NCBI RefSeq assembly: GCF_015624505.1
Contig: NZ_CP061379.1
Span: 3,100,001-3,164,000, forward strand
Direction: 5' to 3'
Length of the DNA: 64,000 bases
DNA from: Bradyrhizobium commune
GTDB taxonomy: Bacteria > Pseudomonadota > Alphaproteobacteria > Rhizobiales > Xanthobacteraceae
Of the stretch, positions 26,939 to 34,290 are shown piece after piece. Position 1 is the stretch's first letter, and the number at the start of each line of letters is the position of its first letter. The notes beneath the pieces were generated by a model. The model saw only the letters and a list, made by a program, of their open reading frames with translations, made no database searches and was not told the DNA's origin. Position numbers and translations under genes: made by a program.

Positions 26939-27289
26939 CTAGTCGATGTCGGCGAGCCTGTGCAACGTGGCACCAAAAATCTGGCTGGCCTTGCCGACAA
27001 GCGCGGTGCCCGTCATATCCGCACGCGTATCCGTGAAGGTGCCGCTGACGCCGATGCCGACTGCGGTCGGGCCGCCGAACAGGGGATTGTCGTCACCACG
27101 CGGCGAGGTGTGCCGTTGCACCAGCACTTCACCCTTGAAGGTGTTGTCCTTCACCGTGTAGCTGCCGGTGTAATAGAGATAGGCATCGCCGCCAAGAATC
27201 TTGCCGTCGCGGAAAAGAATCACGCCGCTGCCCTTGCCGACTCGACCATCGAGCAGCGTCACGTGGATCGAATAGAGGCCGTTCTTCAT
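26939..27289 (-). CDS. GrlR-like small regulatory protein (116 aa)
   Basis: The product begins MKNGLYSIHVTLLDGRVGKG and continues with GKILGGDAYLYYTGSYTV and FKGEVLVQRH, then a second similar sheet region. This beta-barrel pattern matches GrlR-family proteins, first known as anti-activators of type III secretion in enteropathogens. In rhizobia such proteins are frequent and have no defined role, so a secretion link here would be speculation. The ATG at 27289 is chosen because the conserved domain starts there. It is convergent with the histidine kinase gene, with 15 bp between the stops. Confidence 0.75.
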   Translation of the reverse strand: MKNGLYSIHVTLLDGRVGKGSGVILFRDGKILGGDAYLYYTGSYTVKDNTFKGEVLVQRHTSPRGDDNPLFGGPTAVGIGVSGTFTDTRADMTGTALVGKASQIFGATLHRLADID

Positions 27290-27645
27290 CACGTCCCGTC
27301 GGCCGGCCGCCATCGCCCAACGGCGTAACCGGTGAAGCTTTTATGCCAAAGCACAATCCTTCGTGCAACGCGGCAGTTTGCCGGCCGATGAGCTTGCCCG
27401 GAGCTTGCGAACCGTAATTGTCCCGACTTGCCTGTGACGCCGATATGACGGTCTCATCATCAGGCGAGGCCAATCGTTGCGAATCAAGTTGGCCCGCGAA
27501 ATGCATAACCATTGTTGCACTAGCCGCGGGGTGCTGGAGCAAGAGCAACGTGACCAACTGGATCGATTCCGGCGGCCAAGAGCCGCGTCTGTACAGTGCG
27601 CGTCCCACAAATTGCAAAAGCGAACAACCGCGGATCGGCCGCAAG
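27290..27645. other. 356-bp intergenic region, nothing identified
   Basis: This stretch lies between the divergent GrlR-like gene and the 133-aa secreted protein gene. I find no convincing short gene, RNA or repeat on either strand. It should hold two promoters; no clear -35/-10 pair or operator palindrome was recognised. Confidence 0.5.
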
Positions 27646-28047
27646 ATGCGGTGGCGAAGCGCAGCAAGTCTCGCTTGCGCCATGGCCCTGATCGCGCTCG
27701 CGGCCCCCATCGGGCACGCCCGCGACCGCGGCCAGTTCGTCAACACCAGCGCCGAGCTGAAGGCCTGGTTCGACGGCTTGCGAAGTGGCAAGGGGCCCTG
27801 CTGCTCCGATGCCGACGGCTCGGCAATCTCGGACTCCGACTGGGAGAGCAAGGACGGGCACTACCGTGTCCGCGTCCCGCGCCTTGGCTACGTGCTCGAA
27901 GGCCAGCAGCAAGAGCTCGTCTGGGTCGACGTGCCGGAGGAGGCCGTGATCTCGGAGCCGAACCGGGTTGGACGTACCATGGTCTGGCCGATCTACGGCT
28001 ACATGGGCGTCACCATCCGCTGCTTCATGCCCGGTAGTATGACTTAG
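27646..28047 (+). CDS. Hypothetical secreted protein with GPCCSDADG motif (133 aa)
   Basis: The ATG at 27646 begins a signal peptide (MRWRSAASLACAMALIALAA, cleavage near GHA-R). The mature part has a short helix (TSAELKAWFDGLRSGKG) followed by PCCSDADGSAISDSDWES, then a beta-rich region (HYRVRVPRLGYVLE) and a C-terminal Cys (IRCFMPGSMT). The three Cys and the Asp-rich loop suggest disulfides or metal binding in the periplasm. I recall many rhizobial proteins with this CCSDADG pattern, without a known function. The longer frame from 27418 lacks a signal at its start and is not used. Confidence 0.8.
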   Translation: MRWRSAASLACAMALIALAAPIGHARDRGQFVNTSAELKAWFDGLRSGKGPCCSDADGSAISDSDWESKDGHYRVRVPRLGYVLEGQQQELVWVDVPEEAVISEPNRVGRTMVWPIYGYMGVTIRCFMPGSMT

Positions 28048-28098
28048 CGGGCGACGGCTCGCCCGCTCTCGTTGGCGTCCGATGAGGCCCGTGCCGGA

Positions 28099-28482
28099 TC
28101 AGGTATATTTCTTGTCGCGCTCGAGCAGCTCGATGGAGATGCCTTCGGGACCGCGGATGAAGCAGATGCGGACGCCTGGCCGAATCGTGGTCGGCTCGCG
28201 CGTGAACGTCACGCCCTTGGCCTTGATCTCGGCGGCGACCGCGTCGATGTCCTTCACCGTGAGCCCGAAATGGTCGAGGCCCTGATGCGGGTGCGGTGGC
28301 GGCGGGCTGACGGCGCTCTCGCCTTCCAGCGGCGCGATGAAGATTTTTGCGCCGCCCAGACTCACGTCGATCCGCCCCGGTGCACGCACGATCTCGCCGC
28401 CGAGGATATCCCGCAGCCAGGACGCCGTGGCTTCCGGATCGGGGCTGCGTAGATGGACGTGATCCCAAGTGACGATAGGCAT
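28099..28482 (-). CDS. VOC family (glyoxalase/dioxygenase fold) protein (127 aa)
   Basis: A single vicinal-oxygen-chelate domain: MPIVTWDHVHLRSPDPEA (metal-ligand His in the first strand), LDHFGLTVKDIDAVAAEIK (second His) and ISIELLERDKKYT (C-terminal Glu). These H-H-E ligands bind a divalent metal in glyoxalase I, epimerases and fosfomycin-type enzymes. Two subdomains of about 60 residues give one site per monomer or dimer. The ATG at 28482 has a GGAGGAAAT ribosome site. The gene is convergent with the CCSDADG gene. The reaction is not predictable. Confidence 0.9.
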   Translation of the reverse strand: MPIVTWDHVHLRSPDPEATASWLRDILGGEIVRAPGRIDVSLGGAKIFIAPLEGESAVSPPPPHPHQGLDHFGLTVKDIDAVAAEIKAKGVTFTREPTTIRPGVRICFIRGPEGISIELLERDKKYT

Positions 28483-28673
28483 TTCATTTCCTCCAACGGG
28501 TCTTCGCGCCATTGCAGCGCATGTTGGCGATCCAGGCTGACGATCGCCACCGGGCCTCTTTGGCGCGATTCGCGTGCCCGCGGGAACCAAAGTTCCTCTG
28601 GGGAATTGAGAAAGACGCGAGCGGACGAGCGGTCGTAACGTGGCCGCGCCGGCGCGGACCAATCAGGCGATGC

Positions 28674-29270
28674 ATGCCGGAGGCGCTCGGGCCGGCATTC
28701 GGTGACGCACTCATGAACACAGGGCTTGGCCGGATCGAATTGGGACACCTCGTCGGGGCCGGCGATGGCCCGCCGCGGTCCGGGCCTGCGGTGGGTGTTT
28801 GGTTCAAGCGTGGGCTGCTGGGGCTGTTGGCTGCGGTGGTCGTGGGTGGCGCCGTTTGGGTGCTGATGCCGCCGTCCGAAGGTAATGTCGTGCAGACCGA
28901 GCCTGCGACCCCTGCGGTGGCGGTCGCCGATCCGGCCGCCGGAGCCTCTCCCATCGCGATGCTGGCAGCGGAGCCGGCCGGGCTCGACCGGCTGAAAATC
29001 TCGTCGCAGACTTGGCGGCGCGGTGGGCTCGGCTCGAAGGCGCTGGTGACCTTTACCGTGCGAAATGACAATGACTATGCCGTAAAGGATGTCGAGATCG
29101 TCTGTGCTTTCGCGCGGCGCGACGGCAGCCATCTGACCGACCGCGGCCGCGTGCTCGCCGACACCGTCGGCATGAAGAGCCGCAAGACCTTCGCACGTGT
29201 TCCGGTCGGATTCGTCAACATCAACGCCGATCAGGCGAAATGCTCGCTGGTGACGGCGCGGCGTGCCTAA
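28674..29270 (+). CDS. Hypothetical single-TM protein (about 198 aa, start uncertain)
   Basis: One membrane helix (LLGLLAAVVVGGAVWVLM) follows a cytoplasmic head of about 40 residues; the rest is periplasmic, with a Pro/Ala linker and a C-terminal beta-rich domain (SKALVTFTVRNDNDYAVKDV, then KTFARVPVGFVN and a Cys pair). This C-terminal domain resembles small immunoglobulin-like or FxLYD-type envelope domains (inference). I use the ATG at 28674 (MPEALGPAFGDAL); ATG 28713 (MNTGLGRIEL) is possible, and the frame continues to 28512 with unlikely coding sequence. No close functional partner is seen. Confidence 0.65.
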   Translation: MPEALGPAFGDALMNTGLGRIELGHLVGAGDGPPRSGPAVGVWFKRGLLGLLAAVVVGGAVWVLMPPSEGNVVQTEPATPAVAVADPAAGASPIAMLAAEPAGLDRLKISSQTWRRGGLGSKALVTFTVRNDNDYAVKDVEIVCAFARRDGSHLTDRGRVLADTVGMKSRKTFARVPVGFVNINADQAKCSLVTARRA

Positions 29271-29430
29271 AGGCCGGCGCATTCCGCTAGCGGAAAAGTT
29301 ACCGTCGATACCCTTGGTCAAAAAACTTGCCGTCGCTATTTGAACCGAAGGGCGGGTGCAGGAACCAATTAAAGGATCGCCTGTTAAGGCGAAGAGCCCA
29401 CGCGGGGATGCGGGGGGCGGAGCGCGGCTA

Positions 29431-29958
29431 ATGCCCATCTTTCGCTATTTCGTGTTTGTCGGTGGAGCGCTGCTCGCACTGTTGTTCGCAGCGGATTTTG
29501 TTTGGCCGACGTCGCCCGTCGTCAAAGCGGTGGCGACTGCTGGCTATGACCAGCCGCTGATCCGAATCCGGTCCGACCGCCATCTACCTGATCGTGTGGT
29601 GCTCGACACCAGCCAGCCGACGATCGCCGCGCCGGTTGTGGTGAAAGCGGCGGCCGCCGCAGTGCCCCAGCCGACGCAGGCTGATGCCCTGGCCGAGATG
29701 TCGGCCAAGGCGCGGGTGCGCGAGACGTTCGCTCAATTCACGCCGGCTGCAGTAAAGCTCGATGCAGCATCGGCCAGGAAAACCGACACCAAGCCGCAAG
29801 TCCAGGCCCAGCTTCCCCAGACCCAGGTTCCCCAAGTTCAGGCGCCGGCTCAGCCCAAGCGCAAGGTCGCCAGGGCCCACCCGGCGCCGCAGCGCGGGCA
29901 GCCGATGATGCTGGTAGCCCAGCAGCCGCATTTCGGTCTGTTCAACACCACCTGGTAG
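29431..29958 (+). CDS. Hypothetical membrane-anchored Pro/Gln-rich protein (175 aa)
   Basis: The ATG at 29431 gives MPIFRYFVFVGGALLALLFA, an N-terminal membrane anchor or uncleaved signal, then a folded-looking part (YDQPLIRIRSDRHLPDRVVL) and a long low-complexity region with QVQAQLPQTQVPQVQAP repeats and a basic patch (KRKVARAH). It ends in GLFNTTW. The layout suggests a periplasmic spanning tether, but no family is known to me. A near-EcfG promoter (GGAAC at 29361-29365, 16 bases, TGTT) lies upstream, which may place it under stress control (weak evidence). A hairpin with T-run follows. Confidence 0.72.
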   Translation: MPIFRYFVFVGGALLALLFAADFVWPTSPVVKAVATAGYDQPLIRIRSDRHLPDRVVLDTSQPTIAAPVVVKAAAAAVPQPTQADALAEMSAKARVRETFAQFTPAAVKLDAASARKTDTKPQVQAQLPQTQVPQVQAPAQPKRKVARAHPAPQRGQPMMLVAQQPHFGLFNTTW

Positions 29959-29962
29959 GAGC

Positions 29963-30002
29963 GCCTCTGCCCCGCTTCGATTGGAGGTGGGGAGGGCTTT
30001 TT
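29963..30002 (+). terminator. Probable rho-independent terminator
   Basis: GCCTCTGCCCC (29963-29973) pairs imperfectly with GGGGAGGGC (29989-29997) and is followed by TTTTTATTAT. It lies 5 bases after the stop of the Pro/Gln-rich protein. Confidence 0.55.
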
Positions 30003-30094
30003 ATTATCTGACCTCTCTGCTAATTCGAACGCATCCGAGCGCCGCCAGCAATGGCGCGGCGCAGCTCGGTTGTGGCCCAATACCCCGGGTCAGG

Positions 30095-30171
30095 GCGCTC
30101 GTAGCTCAGCTGGATAGAGCATCGGATTTCGATTCCGAGGGTCGGAGGTTCGAATCCTTCCGAGCGCGCCA
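30095..30171 (+). tRNA. tRNA-Arg, anticodon TCG
   Basis: A 77-nt cloverleaf: acceptor GCGCTCG (30095-30101) pairs with CGAGCGC (30161-30167), D-arm GCTCAGCTGGATAGAGC, anticodon stem TCGGA/TCCGA around loop TTTCGAT (anticodon TCG), T-arm GGAGGTTCGAATCCTTCC, and encoded CCA at 30169-30171. It reads CGA codons. No integrase or duplicated 3' end was seen near it. Confidence 0.97.
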
Positions 30172-30234
30172 TTCGCCAGGCAGGGGGCACCCTTGCAAGC
30201 GCCGCGGCCTGCAAGCCGGGCCAAGCATCCGGCG

Positions 30235-31200
30235 TCAGGCTGCCGGAAGGCCGCTATGCCGACCCCGTGCCAGCGTGTCCGAGGGGGTCTCGTGGAAGGT
30301 CGCGCGGTACGATGCGGCAAACTCGCCCAGATGATGAAATCCCTGGGCGCGGGCGCACGTCGCGACTGTCGCGCCGCCGCCTTTGAGGAGCCGGGCGCGG
30401 GTGGCCCAAAGCCGCTTCAGTCGGATGTACTGATGCAGGCTCATGCCGCGTACTTTCGTCACTGCACCGCCGAGCGTGCGGATCGAGACGCCGAATTCGT
30501 CGGCGAGATTGGCCGTATAGATCGGCGCGGTCGGATAGGCCGCGACGTAATCGTCGATCTGCTGCACGAGCCTCGCGGATCGTGCGCCTGCAATCGGCGC
30601 GCTGCTCTCCGACAGCGGGTCAATGCGAAACAGATCGTCGAGGGCGAGCAGCAGGCCCTCCTGGAGATGGGCGGCGACCTCCCTGGTTTCGAACATGTGC
30701 GGTTCGACTGACGCCGTTCTCAGGATGTCGAGCACAAGCTGTCGCGCATGGAGATGGGCAGCGGGATCCGCGATGCGAACCCACAAGGCGTCGGCGCGAT
30801 CGAACCAGCCGCGATCCCTGAGAGTGGGCGAGAACATGATCAACACGTGATGATTGGTCTGGGGCTCGACGAAGTGGCAATCATGATGGCCGCGCAGGGC
30901 GACGAAAAAGCGCGAGTCGAGATCCATCCCGCTTGACGTCGCCCGCAGATCGTCGGTCATCGGCAGGATCACCATGCCGCCCGGTGCGCGATAGGCGGTA
31001 TCGAGAATGCGCGCAAACGATCTCGCCACGATGATCCGGCACGCCGGCAGGTTCACGACCGCTCGCGCCGCCGCGAAGTTGGTGACGTCGAGGGGAATGC
31101 TGCGGGCATCTTCAAGCGACTCTGCCGGCCGAAACGAATCGACATCGGTAAAGGTGACCAGCTGGAGCGCGGAGGAGGGGGCGAGAGCGTCGAAGAACAT
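30235..31200 (-). CDS. AraC family transcriptional regulator (321 aa)
   Basis: The N-terminal 200 residues form a ligand-sensing domain of the AraC-binding-like type (DSFRPAESLEDARSIPLDV, YRAPGGMVILPMTDDL). The C-terminal 100 residues hold two helix-turn-helix units: IYTANLADEFGVSIRTLGGA, then LHQYIRLKRLWATRARLL, and TVATCARAQGFHHLGEFAAS, with YRATFHETPS at the end. That is the normal AraC order. The ATG at 31200 follows non-coding DNA. It lies beside tRNA-Arg and is convergent with it; no divergent target gene is obvious, so its regulon is unknown. Confidence 0.92.
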   Translation of the reverse strand: MFFDALAPSSALQLVTFTDVDSFRPAESLEDARSIPLDVTNFAAARAVVNLPACRIIVARSFARILDTAYRAPGGMVILPMTDDLRATSSGMDLDSRFFVALRGHHDCHFVEPQTNHHVLIMFSPTLRDRGWFDRADALWVRIADPAAHLHARQLVLDILRTASVEPHMFETREVAAHLQEGLLLALDDLFRIDPLSESSAPIAGARSARLVQQIDDYVAAYPTAPIYTANLADEFGVSIRTLGGAVTKVRGMSLHQYIRLKRLWATRARLLKGGGATVATCARAQGFHHLGEFAASYRATFHETPSDTLARGRHSGLPAA

Positions 31201-31346
31201 TCGTCTGGCCGGTTCTTGAAATGTGACGATGAAATGAATGTCGGTACGTCGCCATCAATGGCGAAACACGGCGATTCAGTAAACCGGATTCCGGGCCGTA
31301 GTATTGCGGACATCATGCCACGAGGCGCGTCGGGTCGATGTCGCCA

Positions 31347-31520
31347 TCAACGTTCGCGGCTCATCGGTTGACCGGTCGCGAGATCAATGAAGTGGAGCCG
31401 TGTGCAGGCCGGGCAGGGGAAGCACTCGAAGCTTCGTCCCTCCTGTCCCTGCTGCTTCTCGAGATGCGTTTGCACGTTCATGCCCGTCTGCGGGCATCGG
31501 AAAACAATCAAATCGGCCAT
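31347..31520 (-). CDS. 57-aa zinc-ribbon-like protein
   Basis: A short gene below a 60-residue cut-off: ATG at 31520, TGA at 31347-31349. The product opens MADLIVFRCPQTGMNVQTHL and later has ECFPCPACTRLHFIDLATGQ, so Cys 9 and a Cys-x2-Cys-x2-Cys cluster near residues 33-39 could hold a zinc. The opening RCPxTGMxVQT and the C-terminal LHFIDLATG strand are, in my recollection, shared by many small Bradyrhizobium and Rhodopseudomonas proteins. No signal peptide; cytoplasmic. It lies alone between the AraC gene and a secreted protein gene. Function unknown. Confidence 0.75.
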   Translation of the reverse strand: MADLIVFRCPQTGMNVQTHLEKQQGQEGRSFECFPCPACTRLHFIDLATGQPMSRER

Positions 31521-31616
31521 CGGTGCAGAATGACGGCACGTCGGATTTCATCTTTGATCTAGATCAGTTTGGGAATGGCTCCGGGCGAGCTGCGAGGCGT
31601 CCGTCCCGCAAAAGCC

Positions 31617-31636
31617 AAGGGGCCCGAGGGCCCCTT
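31617..31636 (-). terminator. Rho-independent terminator for the Gly/Tyr-rich gene
   Basis: Perfect 9-bp stem AAGGGGCCC / GGGCCCCTT around GA, 6 bases beyond the stop at 31643 on the minus strand, followed on that strand by GGCTTTTGCGG. Confidence 0.8.
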
Positions 31637-31642
31637 CAAATC

Positions 31643-31915
31643 TCACCAGCGGCGATAGCCGTAGTAGCCATAGTAGCGCGGGCGCGGGGCATAATAGCGC
31701 GGTGGACCATAGTAACCCGGACCATAGCCGTAGCCGTATGCGTAGTTCGGCCGCCACCGGCAGCGTCCCCAGGCATTGCAGACCATGACGACCTGCTCGA
31801 CGTTGGAGACCTGTGGCGCCGCAGGTGCAGGCGCAATAGGCATGGCGGACGCCGCCGGCGATGCCGCGAGGGCACTGAACAGGGACGCGGCGACGAGGCC
31901 AATCTTCAGCTTCAT
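31643..31915 (-). CDS. Small secreted Gly/Tyr/Pro-rich protein (90 aa)
   Basis: The ATG at 31915 starts a Sec signal (MKLKIGLVAASLFSALAASP, cleavage near ASA-M). The mature part begins MPIAPAPAAPQVSNVEQVVM, has a central pair VCNAWGRCRWRPNY with two Cys, and a C-terminal low-complexity tail of Tyr, Gly, Pro and Arg (GYGYGPGYYGPP type) ending YYGYRRW. Related to the wider group of short Cys/Arg/Pro secreted proteins such as the GCG_CRPN peptides at 5.5-6.2 kb, though the GCG start is missing. Role unknown; cell-surface or periplasmic by inference. AAAGACATC precedes the ATG. Confidence 0.82.
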   Translation of the reverse strand: MKLKIGLVAASLFSALAASPAASAMPIAPAPAAPQVSNVEQVVMVCNAWGRCRWRPNYAYGYGYGPGYYGPPRYYAPRPRYYGYYGYRRW

Positions 31916-32219
31916 GATGTCTTTCCTCTGCTTACGCCGGACACGATATCGAAGTCGTTCTGATCAAATTGTGGCAGAACCGAAATGTAATGCTGATGAA
32001 CAAATCTTCAGCTCGTCCGCCGCGGCCCTGACCCAACTCGGGGAAATCAGCAAAGGTTCGCGTCCATGGACAATTGCCGTGGTCGCGCGGCGGCACGAGC
32101 GGTGTTTCGAGTAATTCGAAGAGCAGTCGGACGACCGACTGGCGCGTCGCGTGAGACGCGCGCGATGCGCGCCAAAGCGAGGTCGGTCAGGATCTCGTCG
32201 AAGGGCCCGCCAGGGCTCC
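31916..32219. other. 304-bp intergenic region, no gene identified
   Basis: It lies between two minus-strand secreted-protein genes. Frames on the minus strand (for example one reading GPFDEILTDLALARIARVSR) are open but have no start with a ribosome site and no recognised family. A promoter for the gene at 31643-31915 should lie near 31930-31990. Confidence 0.45.
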
Positions 32220-32477
32220 TCAGTAGCAGGGGTGCCGACGGCGGTCCTGGCCGACATAGCCGGCCGCACTCTGGTAGCAATGGTTGGTCGACGGGCCGTC
32301 ATAATAGGCAAAGGTGCCTGGCGTGATCCCGGGGCCGTAATTGTGTAGATAGCTGATCGGATAGGGCAGCGGGTTGGCGTAGTAGCGGTGGTGATACCGG
32401 TGCGCCTCCGCCAGGTTGGGGGCTAGGATTGCGGCCGACAGGGCAGCAACCGCGGCAATAAGCTTCAACTTGCTCAT
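32220..32477 (-). CDS. Small secreted protein (85 aa), hypothetical
   Basis: The ATG at 32477 gives a clean Sec signal (MSKLKLIAAVAALSAAILAP, cleavage near AEA-H). The mature part opens HRYHHRYYANPLPYPISYL, is rich in Tyr, Pro and His, and ends with two Cys (NHCYQSAAGYVGQ and HPCY) likely to form one disulfide. No family name is known to me. The upstream in-frame extension to 32672 is not coding in character. GGAAC lies 20-25 bases before a GGTTCC on the minus strand close to the ATG; this is only a poor fit to an EcfG promoter. It is divergent from the SACT-motif gene at 32773. Confidence 0.8.
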   Translation of the reverse strand: MSKLKLIAAVAALSAAILAPNLAEAHRYHHRYYANPLPYPISYLHNYGPGITPGTFAYYDGPSTNHCYQSAAGYVGQDRRRHPCY

Positions 32478-32772
32478 CTCGATTCTCCGGAACCAGCGCT
32501 TAGAGGTCAGTTCCTTATAGCCTTTTTGGGCGGGCCGGACAGCCATCCGGCGAGCCGAATTCGGGGCTATCCCCCCAGATTCCCGGGCAGGTGTGACCGA
32601 ATTGCCGGAGTTGAAGCCGGCAGCCTGCCCATTTTTGGCCTTTTCGGGATGCTTAACGAATTCCCCACACAAGTGTGGCCAAAGAGAATTCGGTTCAAGA
32701 TTCCACTTGCCGGCCCTCTGGGGTGCTCTTCGGGCCGGTTCGTTCCTGCAAGGGTTTCGTCGTCACGTCGCC

Positions 32773-33219
32773 ATGCGCATCACGCTCCTCAGCCTGCTGT
32801 TGCTTCTCCTCGCTGCCGCCACGCCGGCGCGGGCCGAGCTGCATATCACCCGCGACCACGGCGGCTATGTCGACGAATACAAGGCCAAGTACAAGCGCGT
32901 CCGCGACAAGGGCGAGCGGGTCATCATCGACGGCATCTGCAATTCGGCCTGCACGCTGGTGCTCGGCATCGTGCCGATGAACAAGATCTGCGTGACGCCG
33001 AAGGCGAGCCTCGGCTTCCACCAGGCCTATTACGATAAAGCCTTCACCTTCGGCATCAAGGTCACGAGCGCCGAGGGGACGTCCGACCTGATGTCCTACT
33101 ATCCCGACACGGTGAAGGACTGGATCCGCCGCAATGGCGGGCTCACCACCGACATGAAGAAGATCAAGAACGGTGTCGAGCTCTGGAAGATCATCGACCC
33201 CTGTCCAGACGAATGGTGA
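32773..33219 (+). CDS. Secreted SACT-motif protein, ClpP-like candidate (148 aa)
   Basis: The ATG at 32773 starts a signal peptide (MRITLLSLLLLLLAAATPAR, cleavage near ARA-E). The mature protein has HITRDHGGYVDEYKAKYKR, then GICNSACTLVLG and KICVTPKASLGFHQAYY, then PDTVKDWIRRNGGLTTDMKK. The SACT and FH motifs are shared with the product of 3594-4082. Their spacing fits the nucleophile and His of a ClpP/crotonase-type fold, so a small periplasmic protease or hydrolase is possible; a third catalytic residue cannot be assigned. No partner micro-gene is seen beside this copy. Confidence 0.8.
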   Translation: MRITLLSLLLLLLAAATPARAELHITRDHGGYVDEYKAKYKRVRDKGERVIIDGICNSACTLVLGIVPMNKICVTPKASLGFHQAYYDKAFTFGIKVTSAEGTSDLMSYYPDTVKDWIRRNGGLTTDMKKIKNGVELWKIIDPCPDEW

Positions 33220-33325
33220 GCGGCTGATCTGAGCCGTCGCGCACTCCGTCCGACGTGCAGCGCAACATCTGACAGCCGGAAATTCGCATTGCCGCATGGT
33301 CCCCGCTCGGGCAATGAGGGCGGCA

Positions 33326-34198
33326 ATGAATCATAATCAAGAAAATCTGGCCGCACGCGCAGCGCCGGCCCTGTTCGTCTTGCTCTGGAGCACCGGCTTC
33401 ATCGGCACGAAGTATGTTATCAACAATGCCGATCCCTTGACCTACCTCGCCATCCGCATGGCGATCGTGGTCGGACTGATGGCGATCATCGCGGCGATCG
33501 CGCGGCCGAAATGGCCCGATCGCACCGGCATCGCGCACAGCGCGGTCGCCGGTATCCTCGTTCACGGCTTTTATCTCGGCGGCACCGCGATCGCGATCGC
33601 CCATTCGATTCCAGCCGGGCTCTCGGCGCTCATTCCCGGTCTTCAGCCGATCCTGACCTCGACCATCGCCAATCGCTGGCTCGGCGAGAAGGTGACGCCG
33701 GTCCAGTGGGGCGGACTCGTGCTCGGGCTCGGTGGCGTTGTCCTGATCCTGCATAATCGCCCGATGACCGGCGAAGCCGGGCTCGGCTGGCTCGCCTCGG
33801 TGGCCTCACTGGTCAGCATCACGCTCGGCACGCTCTATCAACGTCGCTACTGCAACCACATCGATTGGCGCGCCGGCAATCTCGTGCAGTTTGTCGCGGT
33901 CACGATCTTCTTCGCGGCCGGCGCCTTCCTGTTCGAGGACCGCGTTGTGCACTGGACGCGGGAGTTCGTGCTCGCGCTCGGCTGGCTTGCGGTCGCGCTC
34001 TCGATCGGCTCGATCGGCCTGTTGTACTGGCTGATCCGCCATGCGGCAGCGACCTCGGTGGCGAGCCTGTTCTATCTGGTGCCAGCCGTCACGTCGCTGA
34101 TGGCCTATCTGCTGTTCGCCGAGAAGCTCGATGCGCTGGCGATCGGTGGCATGGCGATGTGCGCGGCCGCCGTGTTCGTGGTCAACCGGCGCGTCTAG
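33326..34198 (+). CDS. EamA/DMT-family transporter (290 aa)
   Basis: Ten hydrophobic segments in two EamA domains: the first begins FVLLWSTGFIGTKYVINNAD and has GLSALIPGLQPILTS, the second has RYCNHIDWRAGNLVQF and SVASLFYLVPAVTSLMAY with LFAEKLDALAIGG at the end. It is an inner-membrane exporter or importer of a small metabolite. The ATG at 33326 (MNHNQENLAARAA) has GAGGGCGG at proper spacing, so I prefer it to the GTG 30 bases earlier. It shares the strand with the upstream SACT gene (about 105 bp apart) but is probably a separate transcript. Confidence 0.9.
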   Translation: MNHNQENLAARAAPALFVLLWSTGFIGTKYVINNADPLTYLAIRMAIVVGLMAIIAAIARPKWPDRTGIAHSAVAGILVHGFYLGGTAIAIAHSIPAGLSALIPGLQPILTSTIANRWLGEKVTPVQWGGLVLGLGGVVLILHNRPMTGEAGLGWLASVASLVSITLGTLYQRRYCNHIDWRAGNLVQFVAVTIFFAAGAFLFEDRVVHWTREFVLALGWLAVALSIGSIGLLYWLIRHAAATSVASLFYLVPAVTSLMAYLLFAEKLDALAIGGMAMCAAAVFVVNRRV

Positions 34199-34290
34199 GC
34201 GCCGCATCGCCGGAATACATCCCTGACGTGCGTGGCGCCGCCATGCTAGGCTGGCCGCATTTCAGTTTCACTTCCAGCACGGTGATTTCC

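Noticed and set aside
29361..29385. EcfG-like promoter GGAAC-N16-TGTT (plus strand)
   Set aside because: One mismatch in the -10 element; left as a weak note on the 29431-29958 gene.
30095..31200. tRNA-associated genomic island
   Set aside because: No integrase, no direct repeat of the tRNA 3' end and no change in gene type on either side were found.
31964..32311. Minus-strand frames including GPFDEILTDLALARIARVSR
   Set aside because: They overlap the reliable secreted-protein gene at 32220-32477 or lack start signals; no family recognised. Kept only as an unresolved gap.
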